A stretch of DNA of 42,244 nucleotides from Geodermatophilus africanus (GCF_900107105.1 NZ_FNOT01000005.1:1-42244), one strand, 5' to 3'; shown: positions 25,011 to 33,364, numbered from the stretch's first letter. The notes: a model not told the origin generated them from the letters alone. Made by a program: numbers and translations.

Positions 25011-25742
25011 GTGAGACGCCGACTGCTCGCCGCCCTCGCGGCGCTGCTCCTCGCCGCCACCGGCGCCGTGGTCCTGCTGGCCTACGTGCGCGGTGCCGAC
25101 GCCCGTGCCCTCGCCGGGGTGGAGACCGTGGACGTCCTCGTGGTCGACCAGCCGGTCGCCGAGGGGACGCCGGGGGAGGACCTGGCCGGCCTGGTCCGCA
25201 CCGAGCGGCTGCCGGTCAAGGCCGTCGTCCCGGGTGGGGTTCCCGACCTCGACGCGCTCGCCGGGCAGGTCGCCACTAGCGACCTGCAGCCGGGCGAGCA
25301 GCTGCTGGCCGCCCGCTTCGCCGCCCCGGCGGACCTCACCGTGCCCGGCACGGTGGCCCCGCCGGACGGCGCGTCCGAGGTGAGCATCCTGCTCGAACCG
25401 CAGCGCGCGGTCGGCGGCCGGCTGGCGGCCGGGGACACCGTCGGCGTCCACGTCTCCCTCGAGGGCAGGACGCACGTCCTGCTGAGCAGGGTCCTCGTCA
25501 CCCAGGTGCAGGGCGCCCCGTCCCCCGTCCCCGACGGCCAGACGACCGACACCGCCGCCGGCGGTGCGGCGCCGTCGGCCAGCCTGATGGTGACCCTCGG
25601 GCTGCGGCCCGAGGCGGCCGAGGCGGTCGTCTTCGCGATGGAACACGGCACCGTCTGGCTCTCCCTCGAGCCGGAGGGCGTCGATCCCACCGGCACCGAG
25701 ATCGTCACCCCCGAGAACGTCTACGAGAAGGACTGGTCATGA
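25011..25742 (+). CDS. cpaB: SAF-domain pilus protein CpaB/RcpC
   Basis: A 243-aa protein with an N-terminal signal or membrane segment (LLAALAALLLAATGAVVLLA), an SAF domain (about 38-115, with the GEQLLAARF turn) and a C-terminal RcpC/CpaB region (about 120-200, EPQRAVGGRLAAGDTVGVHV). In Gram-negatives it helps the outer secretin; this organism has no such pore, so here it probably stabilises the pilus channel or wall passage. GTG 25011 starts 9 nt after the previous stop, and its stop overlaps the next ATG (ATGA). Confidence 0.87.
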   Translation: MRRRLLAALAALLLAATGAVVLLAYVRGADARALAGVETVDVLVVDQPVAEGTPGEDLAGLVRTERLPVKAVVPGGVPDLDALAGQVATSDLQPGEQLLAARFAAPADLTVPGTVAPPDGASEVSILLEPQRAVGGRLAAGDTVGVHVSLEGRTHVLLSRVLVTQVQGAPSPVPDGQTTDTAAGGAAPSASLMVTLGLRPEAAEAVVFAMEHGTVWLSLEPEGVDPTGTEIVTPENVYEKDWS

Positions 25743-26929
25743 GTCGCGTGGTTCTCGGCGCAGCCGACGAGGAGCTCGTCCTGCGCGTCAAGGAGGCGAC
25801 TGACGGCGACGTGCACGTGCTGCCGCCCGGCCGGCTGCCCGCCGACCCGGCGCGGCTGTTCGAGCAGCTGGTCGACGGCGAGCTGCCCGACGTCCTGCTG
25901 ATCGGGCCGGCCGCGGCGCCGGACGCGGTGCTCGCGCTGGCCTCCCGGCTCGACGTGCAGAGCCCCGGGATCACCGTGGTGCTCATGGCCGAGGCCTCGC
26001 CGCAGATGTGGCAGGCGGCGATGCGCTCCGGCATCCGCGACCTGCTCTCGCCGTCCGCCGACGTCCTCACCATCCGGGAGGCCGTCGAGCGCGCCGGCGC
26101 CGCCGCGGCCGGACGGCGGCGGGTGCTGCGCCCGGTCGAGGAGACCGCCCGCTACACCGGCCGGGTCATCACCGTGGCCTCGCCGAAGGGCGGGGTGGGC
26201 AAGACGACGGTGGCCTCGAACCTGGCGATCGGGCTCACCGCGTCCGCGCCGCAGTCGACGGTGCTGGTCGACCTCGACGTCCAGTTCGGCGACGTGGCCT
26301 CCGCGCTCGGCCTGGTGCCCGAGTACGCGCTGCCCGACGTGGTCCACGGCGCGGCCGTGGAGGACACGATGGTCCTCAAGACCTTCCTCACCCAGCACCC
26401 CAGCGGCCTGTACGCGGTGTGCGGGGCGGACTCCCCGGCGGCCGGCGACACCGTCAGCGCCGCCGACGTCAGCCGGCTGCTGACCTCGTTGTCCCGGGAG
26501 TTCCGCTACGTCGTCGTCGACACCGCGCCCGGGTTGTCGGAGCAGACCCTCGCCGCGCTCGACCGCGCCACCGACGTGGTGATGCTCAGCAGCATGGACG
26601 TCCCCGGCGTCCGCGGGCTGCGCAAGGAGCTCGACGTGCTGCGCGAGCTGTGCATGATCCCGGCCGGCCGGCACGTGGTGATGAACTTCGCCGACGTCAA
26701 GGGCGGGCTGTCGGTCCGCGACGTGGAGACGGCGATCGGCACCGGGGTGGACGTCGTCGTGCCGCGCTCGGCCGCGGTGCCGCCGACGACCAACCAGGGC
26801 GTGCCGATCCTGGCCTCCGGCCGGCGAGACCCGGCGGTCAAGGAGCTGCGCCGGCTGGTGGCCCGCTTCGCCGCCACCCCGATCGTGCGGCCCGGTCGCT
26901 ACCGCGCCAGGCACCGGGCGGCGTCGTGA
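25739..26929 (+). CDS. cpaE: CpaE/TadZ-like pilus localisation ATPase
   Basis: A 396-aa MinD/ParA-like ATPase. A receiver-like N-terminal domain (about 1-125) lacks a clear acidic phosphorylation pocket and is probably degenerate. The ATPase domain begins with deviant Walker A SPKGGVGKTT (149-158) and has a DLDVQFGD and VVVDTAPG (Walker B region). CpaE/TadZ proteins place the pilus machine at the pole. ATG 25739 overlaps the CpaB stop by 4 nt. The C-terminus (RYRARHRAAS) ends in the first copy of a 16-nt direct repeat. Confidence 0.9.
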   Translation: MSRVVLGAADEELVLRVKEATDGDVHVLPPGRLPADPARLFEQLVDGELPDVLLIGPAAAPDAVLALASRLDVQSPGITVVLMAEASPQMWQAAMRSGIRDLLSPSADVLTIREAVERAGAAAAGRRRVLRPVEETARYTGRVITVASPKGGVGKTTVASNLAIGLTASAPQSTVLVDLDVQFGDVASALGLVPEYALPDVVHGAAVEDTMVLKTFLTQHPSGLYAVCGADSPAAGDTVSAADVSRLLTSLSREFRYVVVDTAPGLSEQTLAALDRATDVVMLSSMDVPGVRGLRKELDVLRELCMIPAGRHVVMNFADVKGGLSVRDVETAIGTGVDVVVPRSAAVPPTTNQGVPILASGRRDPAVKELRRLVARFAATPIVRPGRYRARHRAAS

Positions 26930-26961
26930 CCTCCGCCTCTGCGCTCCGGGCGGCGTCGTGA
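26914..26961 (+). repeat. 16-nt direct repeat at the CpaE-CpaF junction
   Basis: The 16-nt sequence CCGGGCGGCGTCGTGA occurs at 26914-26929 and again at 26946-26961 (32 nt apart). The first copy ends with the CpaE stop; the second contains the CpaF GTG start. It looks like a small tandem duplication. Confidence 0.85.
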
Positions 26962-28379
26962 ACCTCGCCTCCCGGCTCGCCGCGGCCCAGGGGCGGACCC
27001 CCGCGCCCGAGGTCCCCGCCGCGCCGTCCGTCGTGCCCCAGCCCCGGCCGGTGACCCCGGCCCTGGCCTCGACCCCACCCGTCCCGCCGACCGACGCGCT
27101 CACCCGGCTCAAGGACCGGGTCGCCAAGGCGCTGTTCGAGCGCATGGGCAACCGGATGAACGACCCGTCGCTGTCCGAGGAGCAGCTGCGCGCCGTCGTC
27201 CTCGGGGAGCTCGACGAGGTGGTCGAGGAGGAGCGGGTCCCGCTGTCGGCCGACGAGCGGGCGCGGCTGACCGCCGAGCTCGCCGACGACGTGCTCGGCT
27301 ACGGCCCGCTGCAGCGGCTGCTCGACGACCCGACCGTCACCGAGATCATGTGCAACGGCCCGGACGCGGTGTACGTCGAGCAGGGCGGCCGGCTGGTCCG
27401 CACCGCCGCCCGGTTCACCTCCGAGGAGCACCTGCGCCGGGTGATCGACCGGATCGTCTCGCGGGTGGGACGGCGGATCGACGAGTCCTCGCCGCTGGTC
27501 GACGCCCGCCTCGCCGACGGCTCCCGCGTCAACGCGATCATCCCGCCGCTCGCGTTCAGCGGCTCGACGCTGACCATCCGGAAGTTCTCCAAGGACCCGT
27601 TCACCGTCGACGACCTCATCGCGTTCGGCTCGCTGTCGCCGGAGATGGCCGAGCTGCTGCGCGCCTGCGTGGAGGCCCGGCTCAACGTCATCGTCTCCGG
27701 CGGCACCGGCACCGGGAAGACGACGCTGCTCAACGTGCTGTCCTCGTTCATCCCCGAGGGCGAGCGGATCGTCACCATCGAGGACGCCGTCGAGCTGCAG
27801 CTGCAGCAGGACCACGTGGTCCGGCTGGAGTCCCGCCCGCCCAACATCGAGGGCCGGGGCGCGATCACCATCCGCGACCTGGTGCGCAACTCGCTGCGGA
27901 TGCGCCCCGACCGGATCGTGGTCGGGGAGTGCCGCGGCGGGGAGTCCCTCGACATGCTCCAGGCGATGAACACCGGCCACGACGGGTCGCTGTCGACGGT
28001 GCACGCCAACTCCCCGCGTGACGCGATCGCCCGGCTGGAGACCCTCGTGCTGATGGCCGGCATGGACCTGCCGCTGCGCGCCATCCGCGAGCAGATCGCC
28101 TCGGCCGTCGACGTCGTCGTCCAGCTGTCCCGGCTGCGCGACGGCACCCGCCGGGTCACCCACGTGACCGAGGTGCAGGGCATGGAGGGGGAGACGGTCA
28201 CGCTGCAGGACGCGTTCCTCTTCGACTACTCCGCGGGCGTCGACGCCGCGGGCCGCTTCCTCGGCAAGCCGGTGCCCACCGGGGTGCGGCCGCGGTTCAC
28301 CGACCGCTTCGACGAGCTGGGCATCCGGGTCTCGCCGCGGGTGTTCGGCACCGTCGAGCCGCGGCGGGGGTGGTCCTGA
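26958..28379 (+). CDS. cpaF: CpaF/TadA secretion ATPase
   Basis: The 473-aa motor that powers Flp pilus assembly, of the VirB11/GspE-like hexameric ATPases. A Pro-rich head (about 1-45), an N-terminal domain (about 50-230) and the RecA-like core follow: Walker A GGTGTGKTTL (248-257), Asp box VTIEDAVELQ, Walker B region DRIVVGECRGGESLDMLQAM (near 323) and the His box GSLSTVHANS. GTG 26958 is chosen because it precedes the conserved domain by the usual distance. The stop overlaps the next ATG (TGATG). Confidence 0.93.
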   Translation: MNLASRLAAAQGRTPAPEVPAAPSVVPQPRPVTPALASTPPVPPTDALTRLKDRVAKALFERMGNRMNDPSLSEEQLRAVVLGELDEVVEEERVPLSADERARLTAELADDVLGYGPLQRLLDDPTVTEIMCNGPDAVYVEQGGRLVRTAARFTSEEHLRRVIDRIVSRVGRRIDESSPLVDARLADGSRVNAIIPPLAFSGSTLTIRKFSKDPFTVDDLIAFGSLSPEMAELLRACVEARLNVIVSGGTGTGKTTLLNVLSSFIPEGERIVTIEDAVELQLQQDHVVRLESRPPNIEGRGAITIRDLVRNSLRMRPDRIVVGECRGGESLDMLQAMNTGHDGSLSTVHANSPRDAIARLETLVLMAGMDLPLRAIREQIASAVDVVVQLSRLRDGTRRVTHVTEVQGMEGETVTLQDAFLFDYSAGVDAAGRFLGKPVPTGVRPRFTDRFDELGIRVSPRVFGTVEPRRGWS

Positions 28380-29311
28380 TGCTGCTGGCCGCCGGGCTGC
28401 TCGCGGTCACCGGCGGGCTGCTGCTGCTCGCCCTCGTCGTCCTCCCGGCCGGGCCGCGACGGGTGCCGCTGTCCCGCCTGGACCCCACGGGGGCGCCGCC
28501 GGCGTCCGCGCTGGCCGGCGCGTCGGCCGTCGCGGGCGCAGCGGTGGAGCGGGCACTGGCCCGGCGGGGCTGGGTGGCCCGCGGCACGGCCGCGCTGGAG
28601 CGGGCGGGGGTGGCGACGGCGCTGCCCGACGTCGTCCTGCTGGTGGGCCTGGCCACCGTCGTCCTCGGGGCGCTGGGGCTGCTGGTCGGCGGCGTGCTGC
28701 TCGCGCTGGGGCTGGCGACGCTGGCGCCGCTGGGCACCAAGGTGGTGCTGGGACTGCGGCGGGGACGACGGCAGGCGGCCTTCGCCGACCAGCTCGACGA
28801 CTCGCTGCAGCTGATGGCGTCGAGCCTGCGCGCCGGGCACAGCCTGCTGCGCGCGGTGGACTCGGTGTCGCAGGAGGCCGCAGCGCCGACGGCGGAGGAG
28901 TTCGCCCGCATCGTCAACGAGACCCGGGTGGGCCGCGACCTCGGCGACGCCCTCGACGAGGTGGCCGAGCGGATGGGCAGCGACGACTTCCGGTGGGTCG
29001 CCCAGGCCATCGGCATCCACCGGGAGGTCGGCGGCAACCTGGCCGAGGTCCTCGACACCGTCGGGCACACCATCCGGGAGCGCAACGCCATCCGCCGTCA
29101 GGTCAAGGCGCTGTCGGCCGAGGGCAAGCTGTCGGCGGTCGTGCTGATGACGCTGCCCTTCGGCATCGTCGGCTTCCTGTCGGTGACCAACCCCGCCTAC
29201 CTGGCCGGCTTCACCGAGGGCCTGGCCGGCTACCTGATGATCGCGGCCGTCGTCGTGCTGCTGACCGTCGGCGGGCTGTGGCTCAAGAAGACCGTGGCGA
29301 TCCGGTTCTGA
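28379..29311 (+). CDS. tadB: TadB-like inner-membrane platform protein
   Basis: A 310-aa T2SSF/GspF-like membrane protein that forms the platform on which CpaF acts. It has hydrophobic segments at about 3-22, 84-120 and two at the end (about 255-305). The T2SSF motif region is present (QLDDSLQLMASSLRAGHSLL, then DLGDALDEVAERMGSDDF). ATG 28379 overlaps the CpaF stop as TGATG, and its own stop overlaps the TadC ATG in the same way, so the three genes are translationally coupled. Confidence 0.9.
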   Translation: MLLAAGLLAVTGGLLLLALVVLPAGPRRVPLSRLDPTGAPPASALAGASAVAGAAVERALARRGWVARGTAALERAGVATALPDVVLLVGLATVVLGALGLLVGGVLLALGLATLAPLGTKVVLGLRRGRRQAAFADQLDDSLQLMASSLRAGHSLLRAVDSVSQEAAAPTAEEFARIVNETRVGRDLGDALDEVAERMGSDDFRWVAQAIGIHREVGGNLAEVLDTVGHTIRERNAIRRQVKALSAEGKLSAVVLMTLPFGIVGFLSVTNPAYLAGFTEGLAGYLMIAAVVVLLTVGGLWLKKTVAIRF

Positions 29312-30201
29312 TGCTGCCGACTCCCGTGCTCGCGGCCGCGCTGGCGGTCGCCCTCGCCGTCCCGCTGCTGGGCTGGGCGCTGCTGGCCCGCCCGCAGGAC
29401 GCCGCCGCCCGTGCCCGCGCCAACCTGACCCGCGGCCTGGAGCTGCCCGGCGTGGCTCGCGGCCGGCCGCGAGCCCGGCTGCTGGCGCGGCTGGCCGCGG
29501 CGCTGACCCCGGCCGGCACGGTGGCCCGGCTCAACCGGCTGGCCGGCGCCGCGGGGCGCCCGGCCGAGTGGCCGGTGCCCCGGCTGGTCGCGGCCAAGCT
29601 GGTGCTCGCCCTCGTCGCCGGGGCGCTCGGGCTGCTGGTGGTCACGGCCGACCCCGGGCTGCTGACGGGGGCGCTGGCCCTGGTCGTGACCGGCGTGGCC
29701 TACGTCGTCCCCGAGCTGCTGCTGTACAGCCGCGGGCAGGAGCGCCAGCAGGCGATCGCGCTCGAGCTCGCCGACACGCTCGACCAGATGACCATCGCGG
29801 TGGAGGCCGGGCTCGGCTTCGAGGCGGCGATGGCGCGGGCCGGGCGCAACGGCCGCGGCGCGCTCGCCGAGGAGCTGGTGCGCACACTGCAGGACATCGC
29901 CGTCGGCCAGCCCCGCCGCGAGGCCTACCTGGCGCTGGCCGAGCGGACGGCGGTGCCGGACCTGCGCCGCTTCATCCGCGCGGTGGTGCAGGCCGACGCG
30001 TACGGCGTCTCGATCGCCGACGTGCTGCGCACCCAGGCGGCGGAGATGCGGCTCAAGCGCCGGCAGCGGGCCGAGGAGAAGGCCATGCAGATCCCGGTGA
30101 AGGTCATCTTCCCGCTGATCCTGTGCATCCTGCCGACGCTGTTCATCGTGCTGCTCGGCCCCGCGGTCCTCGACATCGCGGCGGCGTTCGGCGGGGGGTG
30201 A
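29311..30201 (+). CDS. tadC: TadC-like inner-membrane platform protein
   Basis: A 296-aa T2SSF-family protein, partner of TadB. Membrane segments are at about 5-22, 90-132 and 267-293. The T2SSF core reads ELADTLDQMTIAVEAGLGFE and later QADAYGVSIADVLRTQAAEM. The start overlaps the TadB stop (TGATG). It is the last gene of the Tad operon and is followed by a very strong inverted repeat. Confidence 0.9.
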   Translation: MLPTPVLAAALAVALAVPLLGWALLARPQDAAARARANLTRGLELPGVARGRPRARLLARLAAALTPAGTVARLNRLAGAAGRPAEWPVPRLVAAKLVLALVAGALGLLVVTADPGLLTGALALVVTGVAYVVPELLLYSRGQERQQAIALELADTLDQMTIAVEAGLGFEAAMARAGRNGRGALAEELVRTLQDIAVGQPRREAYLALAERTAVPDLRRFIRAVVQADAYGVSIADVLRTQAAEMRLKRRQRAEEKAMQIPVKVIFPLILCILPTLFIVLLGPAVLDIAAAFGGG

Positions 30202-30208
30202 CCCGCCG

Positions 30209-30270
30209 CGCGAGATCTGCACACTGGTGGCCATCAGGGCTCCGATGGCCACCAGTGTGCAGATCTCGCG
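30209..30270. terminator. Perfect 27-bp stem palindrome, likely bidirectional terminator
   Basis: Positions 30209-30235 are the exact reverse complement of 30244-30270, with an 8-nt loop. The stem holds AGATCTGCACACTGG, much less GC-rich than its surroundings. It lies 7 nt after the tadC stop and 6 nt before the stop of the convergent gene, fitting a shared terminator. No T-run follows on either side. The length and perfection are more than a terminator needs and may mark a dispersed repeat. Confidence 0.8.
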
Positions 30271-30276
30271 GAGGCG

Positions 30277-30621
30277 TCAGCCGGTGCTGCGCGGCTGCGC
30301 CGGGTTGGTCGGGTCGCCCTGGGACGGCGGGTTGATCACCGGGCCGGTCGTCGCCTCGGACACCTTCGACCCGCCCGCGGCGTGGACCGGGTCGTCGGCG
30401 GCCGCGGCTGCGGGGTCGCCGCCGGAGGGCTGGGCGCCCTCGCGCAGCGCGGTGAGGCGGTTCTCCATGATCGTCACCACCTGCAGCCGGTCGGCGTGCG
30501 CGCGCTCGTACTCCAGCAGCGTCTGCAGGCCGGTGGCGTCGAGCGTGCGGATCCGCGACGCCAGCCCCTCCACGGGGAGGTGGTCGTAGTCGGGCAGCGG
30601 CAGTCGGTCGTGCTCGGTCAT
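30277..30621 (-). CDS. Small actinobacterial protein, DUF8129-like
   Basis: A 114-aa soluble protein. The conserved head reads LPLPDYDHLPVEGLASRIRT, then LLEYERAHADRLQVVTIMENRL, as in the widespread actinobacterial DUF8129 family (some members are annotated as lipid-droplet associated). The tail (about 70-114) is Gly/Ala/Pro-rich and variable. ATG 30619-30621 is preceded by TAGGCG 7 nt upstream, which could be the -10 of a leaderless transcript. Function unknown. The family name is from memory. Confidence 0.75.
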   Translation of the reverse strand: MTEHDRLPLPDYDHLPVEGLASRIRTLDATGLQTLLEYERAHADRLQVVTIMENRLTALREGAQPSGGDPAAAAADDPVHAAGGSKVSEATTGPVINPPSQGDPTNPAQPRSTG

Positions 30622-30627
30622 GGCCGA

Positions 30628-30688
30628 CCGCCTACCCCCGCCCCGGCCCATCGACACCGGGTGTGAGGGCACGGCCGGTGGGTAGGCG
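30628..30688. promoter_or_regulatory. Inverted repeat in a divergent promoter region
   Basis: CCGCCTACCC (30628-30637) and its reverse complement GGGTAGGCGG (30679-30688) flank the 143-nt region between two divergent genes. The left arm includes a -10-like TAGGCG just before the ATG of the - strand gene. Could be an operator for both genes or a coincidence of GC-rich sequence. Confidence 0.3.
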
Positions 30689-30764
30689 GCGGAGGCGGGA
30701 CGGCCCGGGTTGCGGGCCCCGCCAGCCCTGAGCCGCACAGCGATCGAGGAGTGGTCCCACACCC

Positions 30765-31898
30765 ATGGACGTGTCCTTCCTGGCGCCGGTCTTCACCGCC
30801 TCCGGGCCCTACGCCACGGTGTGCGCCGACGTCACGCACACCACCGAGAACGCCGACACCGAGCTGGAGCTGCGGGTCCGGGGCATCGCCGAGGAGCTCA
30901 CCGGGCAGGGCGCGCCGGAGGCGGTCGTCGAGGCGGTCCGCGGCCGGCTGCTCGAGGCCAACCAGGGTAGGGAGATCGCGAGGCTGCGGGGCCGGGCCCT
31001 CGTCGTCGCCGCCGACGGCTCCGTCGTCCTGGACCAGCCGCTGGTCGACTCGCCGCGGCAGGAGGTCGCCAGCTGGTCGCCGACCCCGGACCTGCTCCCG
31101 ATCCTGCGGCAGCTGCCCGGGCGCGTGCCGCACGTCGTCGTCGTCACCGACCGGGTGGGCGCCGACATCTCGGTGGCCACCCTCGCCGGGCGACCCGAGA
31201 TCGAGGACGAGGTCGAGGGCGACAGCTTCCAGATCCACAAGTTCCAGGGCGGCGGCTGGGCGCACCACCGGTACCAGCACAACGCCGAGAACAAGTGGGT
31301 CCACAACGCCGACAACGTCGCCGAGCGCATCGCCTCGCTGGTGCGCCGGCTGCACCCGGCCTTCGTCCTCGTCGCCGGCGACATCCGGGCCCGGCAGATC
31401 CTGACTGACCGCGCCAGTGGTCTCTGGTCGGACCTGGTCGTCTCCATGGACGAGGGCGGCCGCGCTGCCGGGGCCGACCGCGAGCCGGTCGACCAGCGGG
31501 CCGCCGCGCTCGTCGCGGAGCACGAGGCCCGCGAGGAGGCCGACGCGGTCGAGAAGCTGGCCTCGGCCGGCGCCCACGGCCTGGCCGTGACGGGCAAGGC
31601 CGCGGTGGTCGAGGCGCTGCGCAAGGGACAGGTCGAGACCCTGGTCCTCGCCGACCAGCAGGACCCCGACGACACGCTGCTCGTCGGGAGCTCGCCGCTC
31701 GAGCTCGGCGTCGACCAGCACGACATGGACGCGCTGGGCACCCACGGCACCGTCGTCCCCGGCGAGGGAGCGCTGCTCGCCGCCGCGGTGGCGAGCGCGG
31801 CCGGCGTCGTCGTCGTCCCCCGGGCGGCGATGCCCGGCGACATCCCGGTCGCCGCGATCCTTCGTTACACCGACGACTCCACGCCCACGGCTCAGTGA
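30765..31898 (+). CDS. Rv2629-like, Vms1/baeRF_family2 protein
   Basis: A 377-aa cytosolic protein of the bacterial/archaeal eRF1-like superfamily (baeRF_family2; Vms1/ANKZF1-related peptidyl-tRNA hydrolases). The central domain has VPHVVVVTDRVGADISV, KFQGGGWAHHRYQHNAEN and LVAGDIRARQIL; the last third is an L7Ae/eRF1 domain-3-like part (LVLADQQDPDDTLLVGSS). The M. tuberculosis homologue Rv2629 belongs to the hypoxia (DosR) response. Whether it frees peptide from stalled tRNA has to be taken from the family, not from this sequence. ATG 30765 has no strong ribosome site. Small acidic-protein genes follow closely. Confidence 0.82.
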   Translation: MDVSFLAPVFTASGPYATVCADVTHTTENADTELELRVRGIAEELTGQGAPEAVVEAVRGRLLEANQGREIARLRGRALVVAADGSVVLDQPLVDSPRQEVASWSPTPDLLPILRQLPGRVPHVVVVTDRVGADISVATLAGRPEIEDEVEGDSFQIHKFQGGGWAHHRYQHNAENKWVHNADNVAERIASLVRRLHPAFVLVAGDIRARQILTDRASGLWSDLVVSMDEGGRAAGADREPVDQRAAALVAEHEAREEADAVEKLASAGAHGLAVTGKAAVVEALRKGQVETLVLADQQDPDDTLLVGSSPLELGVDQHDMDALGTHGTVVPGEGALLAAAVASAAGVVVVPRAAMPGDIPVAAILRYTDDSTPTAQ

Positions 31899-31912
31899 CC
31901 AGGGAGACCGAC

Positions 31913-32170
31913 ATGACCGACCCGCATCAGCCCGCGACCTCTCCCGGCACCTCCACCGGCGACGTCGAGCGCCGCGCCGCGCTCGCCGAGGCCCTTGGCA
32001 AGGAGGTGTGGCCGGCCGACAAGGACGCGCTCGTGGCCAAGGCCCAGGAGGGCAACGCCGCCGACCGCGTGCTGTCCGACCTGCGACGGCTGCCGTCCGG
32101 CGAGCAGTTCGCCAACGTGCAGGACGTCGCCCGCGCCCTCGGCATCGGCACCGAGCAGCAGCGGTTCTGA
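31913..32170 (+). CDS. DUF2795 domain protein
   Basis: A small 85-aa protein. The DUF2795-type fold lies in residues about 22-82: ALGKEVWPADKDALVAKAQ and LSDLRRLPSGEQFANVQDV. ATG 31913 follows AGGGAGACC. Function unknown; the fold is common in actinobacteria next to stress genes. It is 14 nt after the Rv2629-like gene and one base before the next gene, so these form one transcript. Confidence 0.8.
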   Translation: MTDPHQPATSPGTSTGDVERRAALAEALGKEVWPADKDALVAKAQEGNAADRVLSDLRRLPSGEQFANVQDVARALGIGTEQQRF

Positions 32171-32171
32171 G

Positions 32172-32402
32172 ATGACCACGCAGAAGGAGCCCAGCCCCGA
32201 GGCGCTGGCCAACGTCACTGAGCACAACGTGCAGACGCGAGCCGAGCTGCTGCCCGAGGAGGAGGAGATCCACGGCAGCGGCATGGAGGAGGTCGCCGCC
32301 GAGGTGATCCTGGCCGAGTCCGAGGAGCGGACCATCCACCCGGACCCGGACGACGCCCAGGGCGGCCACCGGCAGTCCGCCGACACCGCGGACCTGCCCT
32401 GA
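32172..32402 (+). CDS. Small acidic protein of unknown function (76 aa)
   Basis: No family recognised. It is rich in Glu/Asp (LLPEEEEIHGSGMEE) and predicted soluble or disordered. ATG 32172 starts one base after the upstream stop, and its stop overlaps the apparent CTG start of the thioesterase gene (CTGA). Translation coupling on both sides supports it being real. Confidence 0.65.
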   Translation: MTTQKEPSPEALANVTEHNVQTRAELLPEEEEIHGSGMEEVAAEVILAESEERTIHPDPDDAQGGHRQSADTADLP

Positions 32403-32791
32403 GCACCGCGCACGAGCACACCGTCCAGCTGCGCTGGTCGGATCCGGACTCCCTCGGCCACGTCAACCACGCGCGGGCGCTCAGTCTGCTCGAGTTCGCG
32501 CGGCTGGCCATGGCCGAGGGGGCCGGGGGCGACCGCGGGATCATCCTGGCCCGGCTGGAGGTCGACTACCTGCGCCAGCTGTACCACCGGACCGGTGAGC
32601 GGCTGTGCGTGCGCAGCACGGTGACGCGGCTGGGCACGAAGTCGCTCACCGTCCGGCAGGAGCTGCTCCAGGACGACGCGGTCGCCATCCGCGCCGACGT
32701 CGTGATGGTGGCCTTCGACTTCGCCGCCGACGCCAGCCGGCCGCTGACCGACGCCGAGCGCGCCCACTGGGCCCGCTTCGCCCAGGCCTGA
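32399..32791 (+). CDS. Acyl-CoA thioesterase (4HBT hotdog family)
   Basis: A 130-aa hotdog-fold enzyme. The 4HBT signature LRWSDPDSLGHVNHARALSL (Asp followed by GHVNHA) lies right at the N-terminus, then LLEFARL and LEVDYLRQLYHRTGE. Such enzymes hydrolyse acyl-CoA thioesters. No ATG, GTG or TTG occurs between the upstream in-frame boundary and the signature; the best start is CTG 32399-32401, which overlaps the previous stop as CTGA, in the manner of the ATGA/GTGA coupling seen elsewhere here. Length from that start fits the family (about 130-140 aa). The next in-frame ATG is at 32510, inside the fold, so it would remove the catalytic region. Confidence 0.78.
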   Translation: MSTAHEHTVQLRWSDPDSLGHVNHARALSLLEFARLAMAEGAGGDRGIILARLEVDYLRQLYHRTGERLCVRSTVTRLGTKSLTVRQELLQDDAVAIRADVVMVAFDFAADASRPLTDAERAHWARFAQA

Positions 32792-32879
32792 CGAAGAGGA
32801 CCGGGAACACCTCGGCGAGCGCGCCAGCGAGCGACCAGGACGGGCTGGGGGCGCTCTCCAGGTGCCGCGCCGCCGCGCG

Positions 32880-32908
32880 CTGACGAGGGGGGCAACCCGG
32901 CGTAGCGT
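32880..32908 (+). promoter_or_regulatory. Candidate promoter of a leaderless cupin transcript
   Basis: CTGACG (32880-32885), 17 nt, then TAGCGT (32903-32908), six nt before the cupin ATG. A sigma-70 start seven nt after the -10 would put the transcript 5' end at the ATG itself, so no leader is needed; no ribosome site is present. The same CTGACG occurs upstream of the next gene. Confidence 0.5.
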
Positions 32909-32914
32909 CCCGGC

Positions 32915-33364
32915 ATGGCCGCTCCCTTCGCGCAGCACCACGGCGGCGGCGAGCGCCTGGAGTTCTGGGGGACGACGATCGTCGTCCGGGCGTCCGCGGA
33001 CACCACCGGCGGTGCGTTCACCCTCTTCGAGGAGGAGACGCCGATCCTGGACACCTCCCGCCACGTCCACCGGGAGACCGACGAGCTCTACCACGTCCTC
33101 GACGGCGAGCACGTGTTCGTGTGCGGGGACGAGGAGTTCACGGTGGGTCCGGGCGGGACGGTGTTCCTGCCGCACGGCGTGCCGCACGCCCACCGGCGCG
33201 TGGTCCCGCGGACCGGCCGGCTGCTGTGCGTGACCTCCCCGGCCGGGTTCGAGGGGTTCTTCCGCCTGCTGGCCGAGACCAGCCGCACCGGGGCGTCCCC
33301 CGGCGAGGCCTACGAGCGGGCCTCCCAGGAGCACGGTGTCACCTGGCTGGGGGACGGCGACTGA
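32915..33364 (+). CDS. Cupin domain protein
   Basis: A 149-aa single-domain cupin. Motif 1 has TSRHVHRETDELYHVLDGEH (His and Glu metal ligands), and motif 2 GPGGTVFLPHGVPHAHRRV (His ligand). The metal site therefore looks intact, but many cupins with this form are dioxygenase- or isomerase-like or merely bind ligands; no specific substrate is seen. ATG 32915 has no ribosome site, consistent with a leaderless message from the promoter at 32880. Confidence 0.82.
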   Translation: MAAPFAQHHGGGERLEFWGTTIVVRASADTTGGAFTLFEEETPILDTSRHVHRETDELYHVLDGEHVFVCGDEEFTVGPGGTVFLPHGVPHAHRRVVPRTGRLLCVTSPAGFEGFFRLLAETSRTGASPGEAYERASQEHGVTWLGDGD

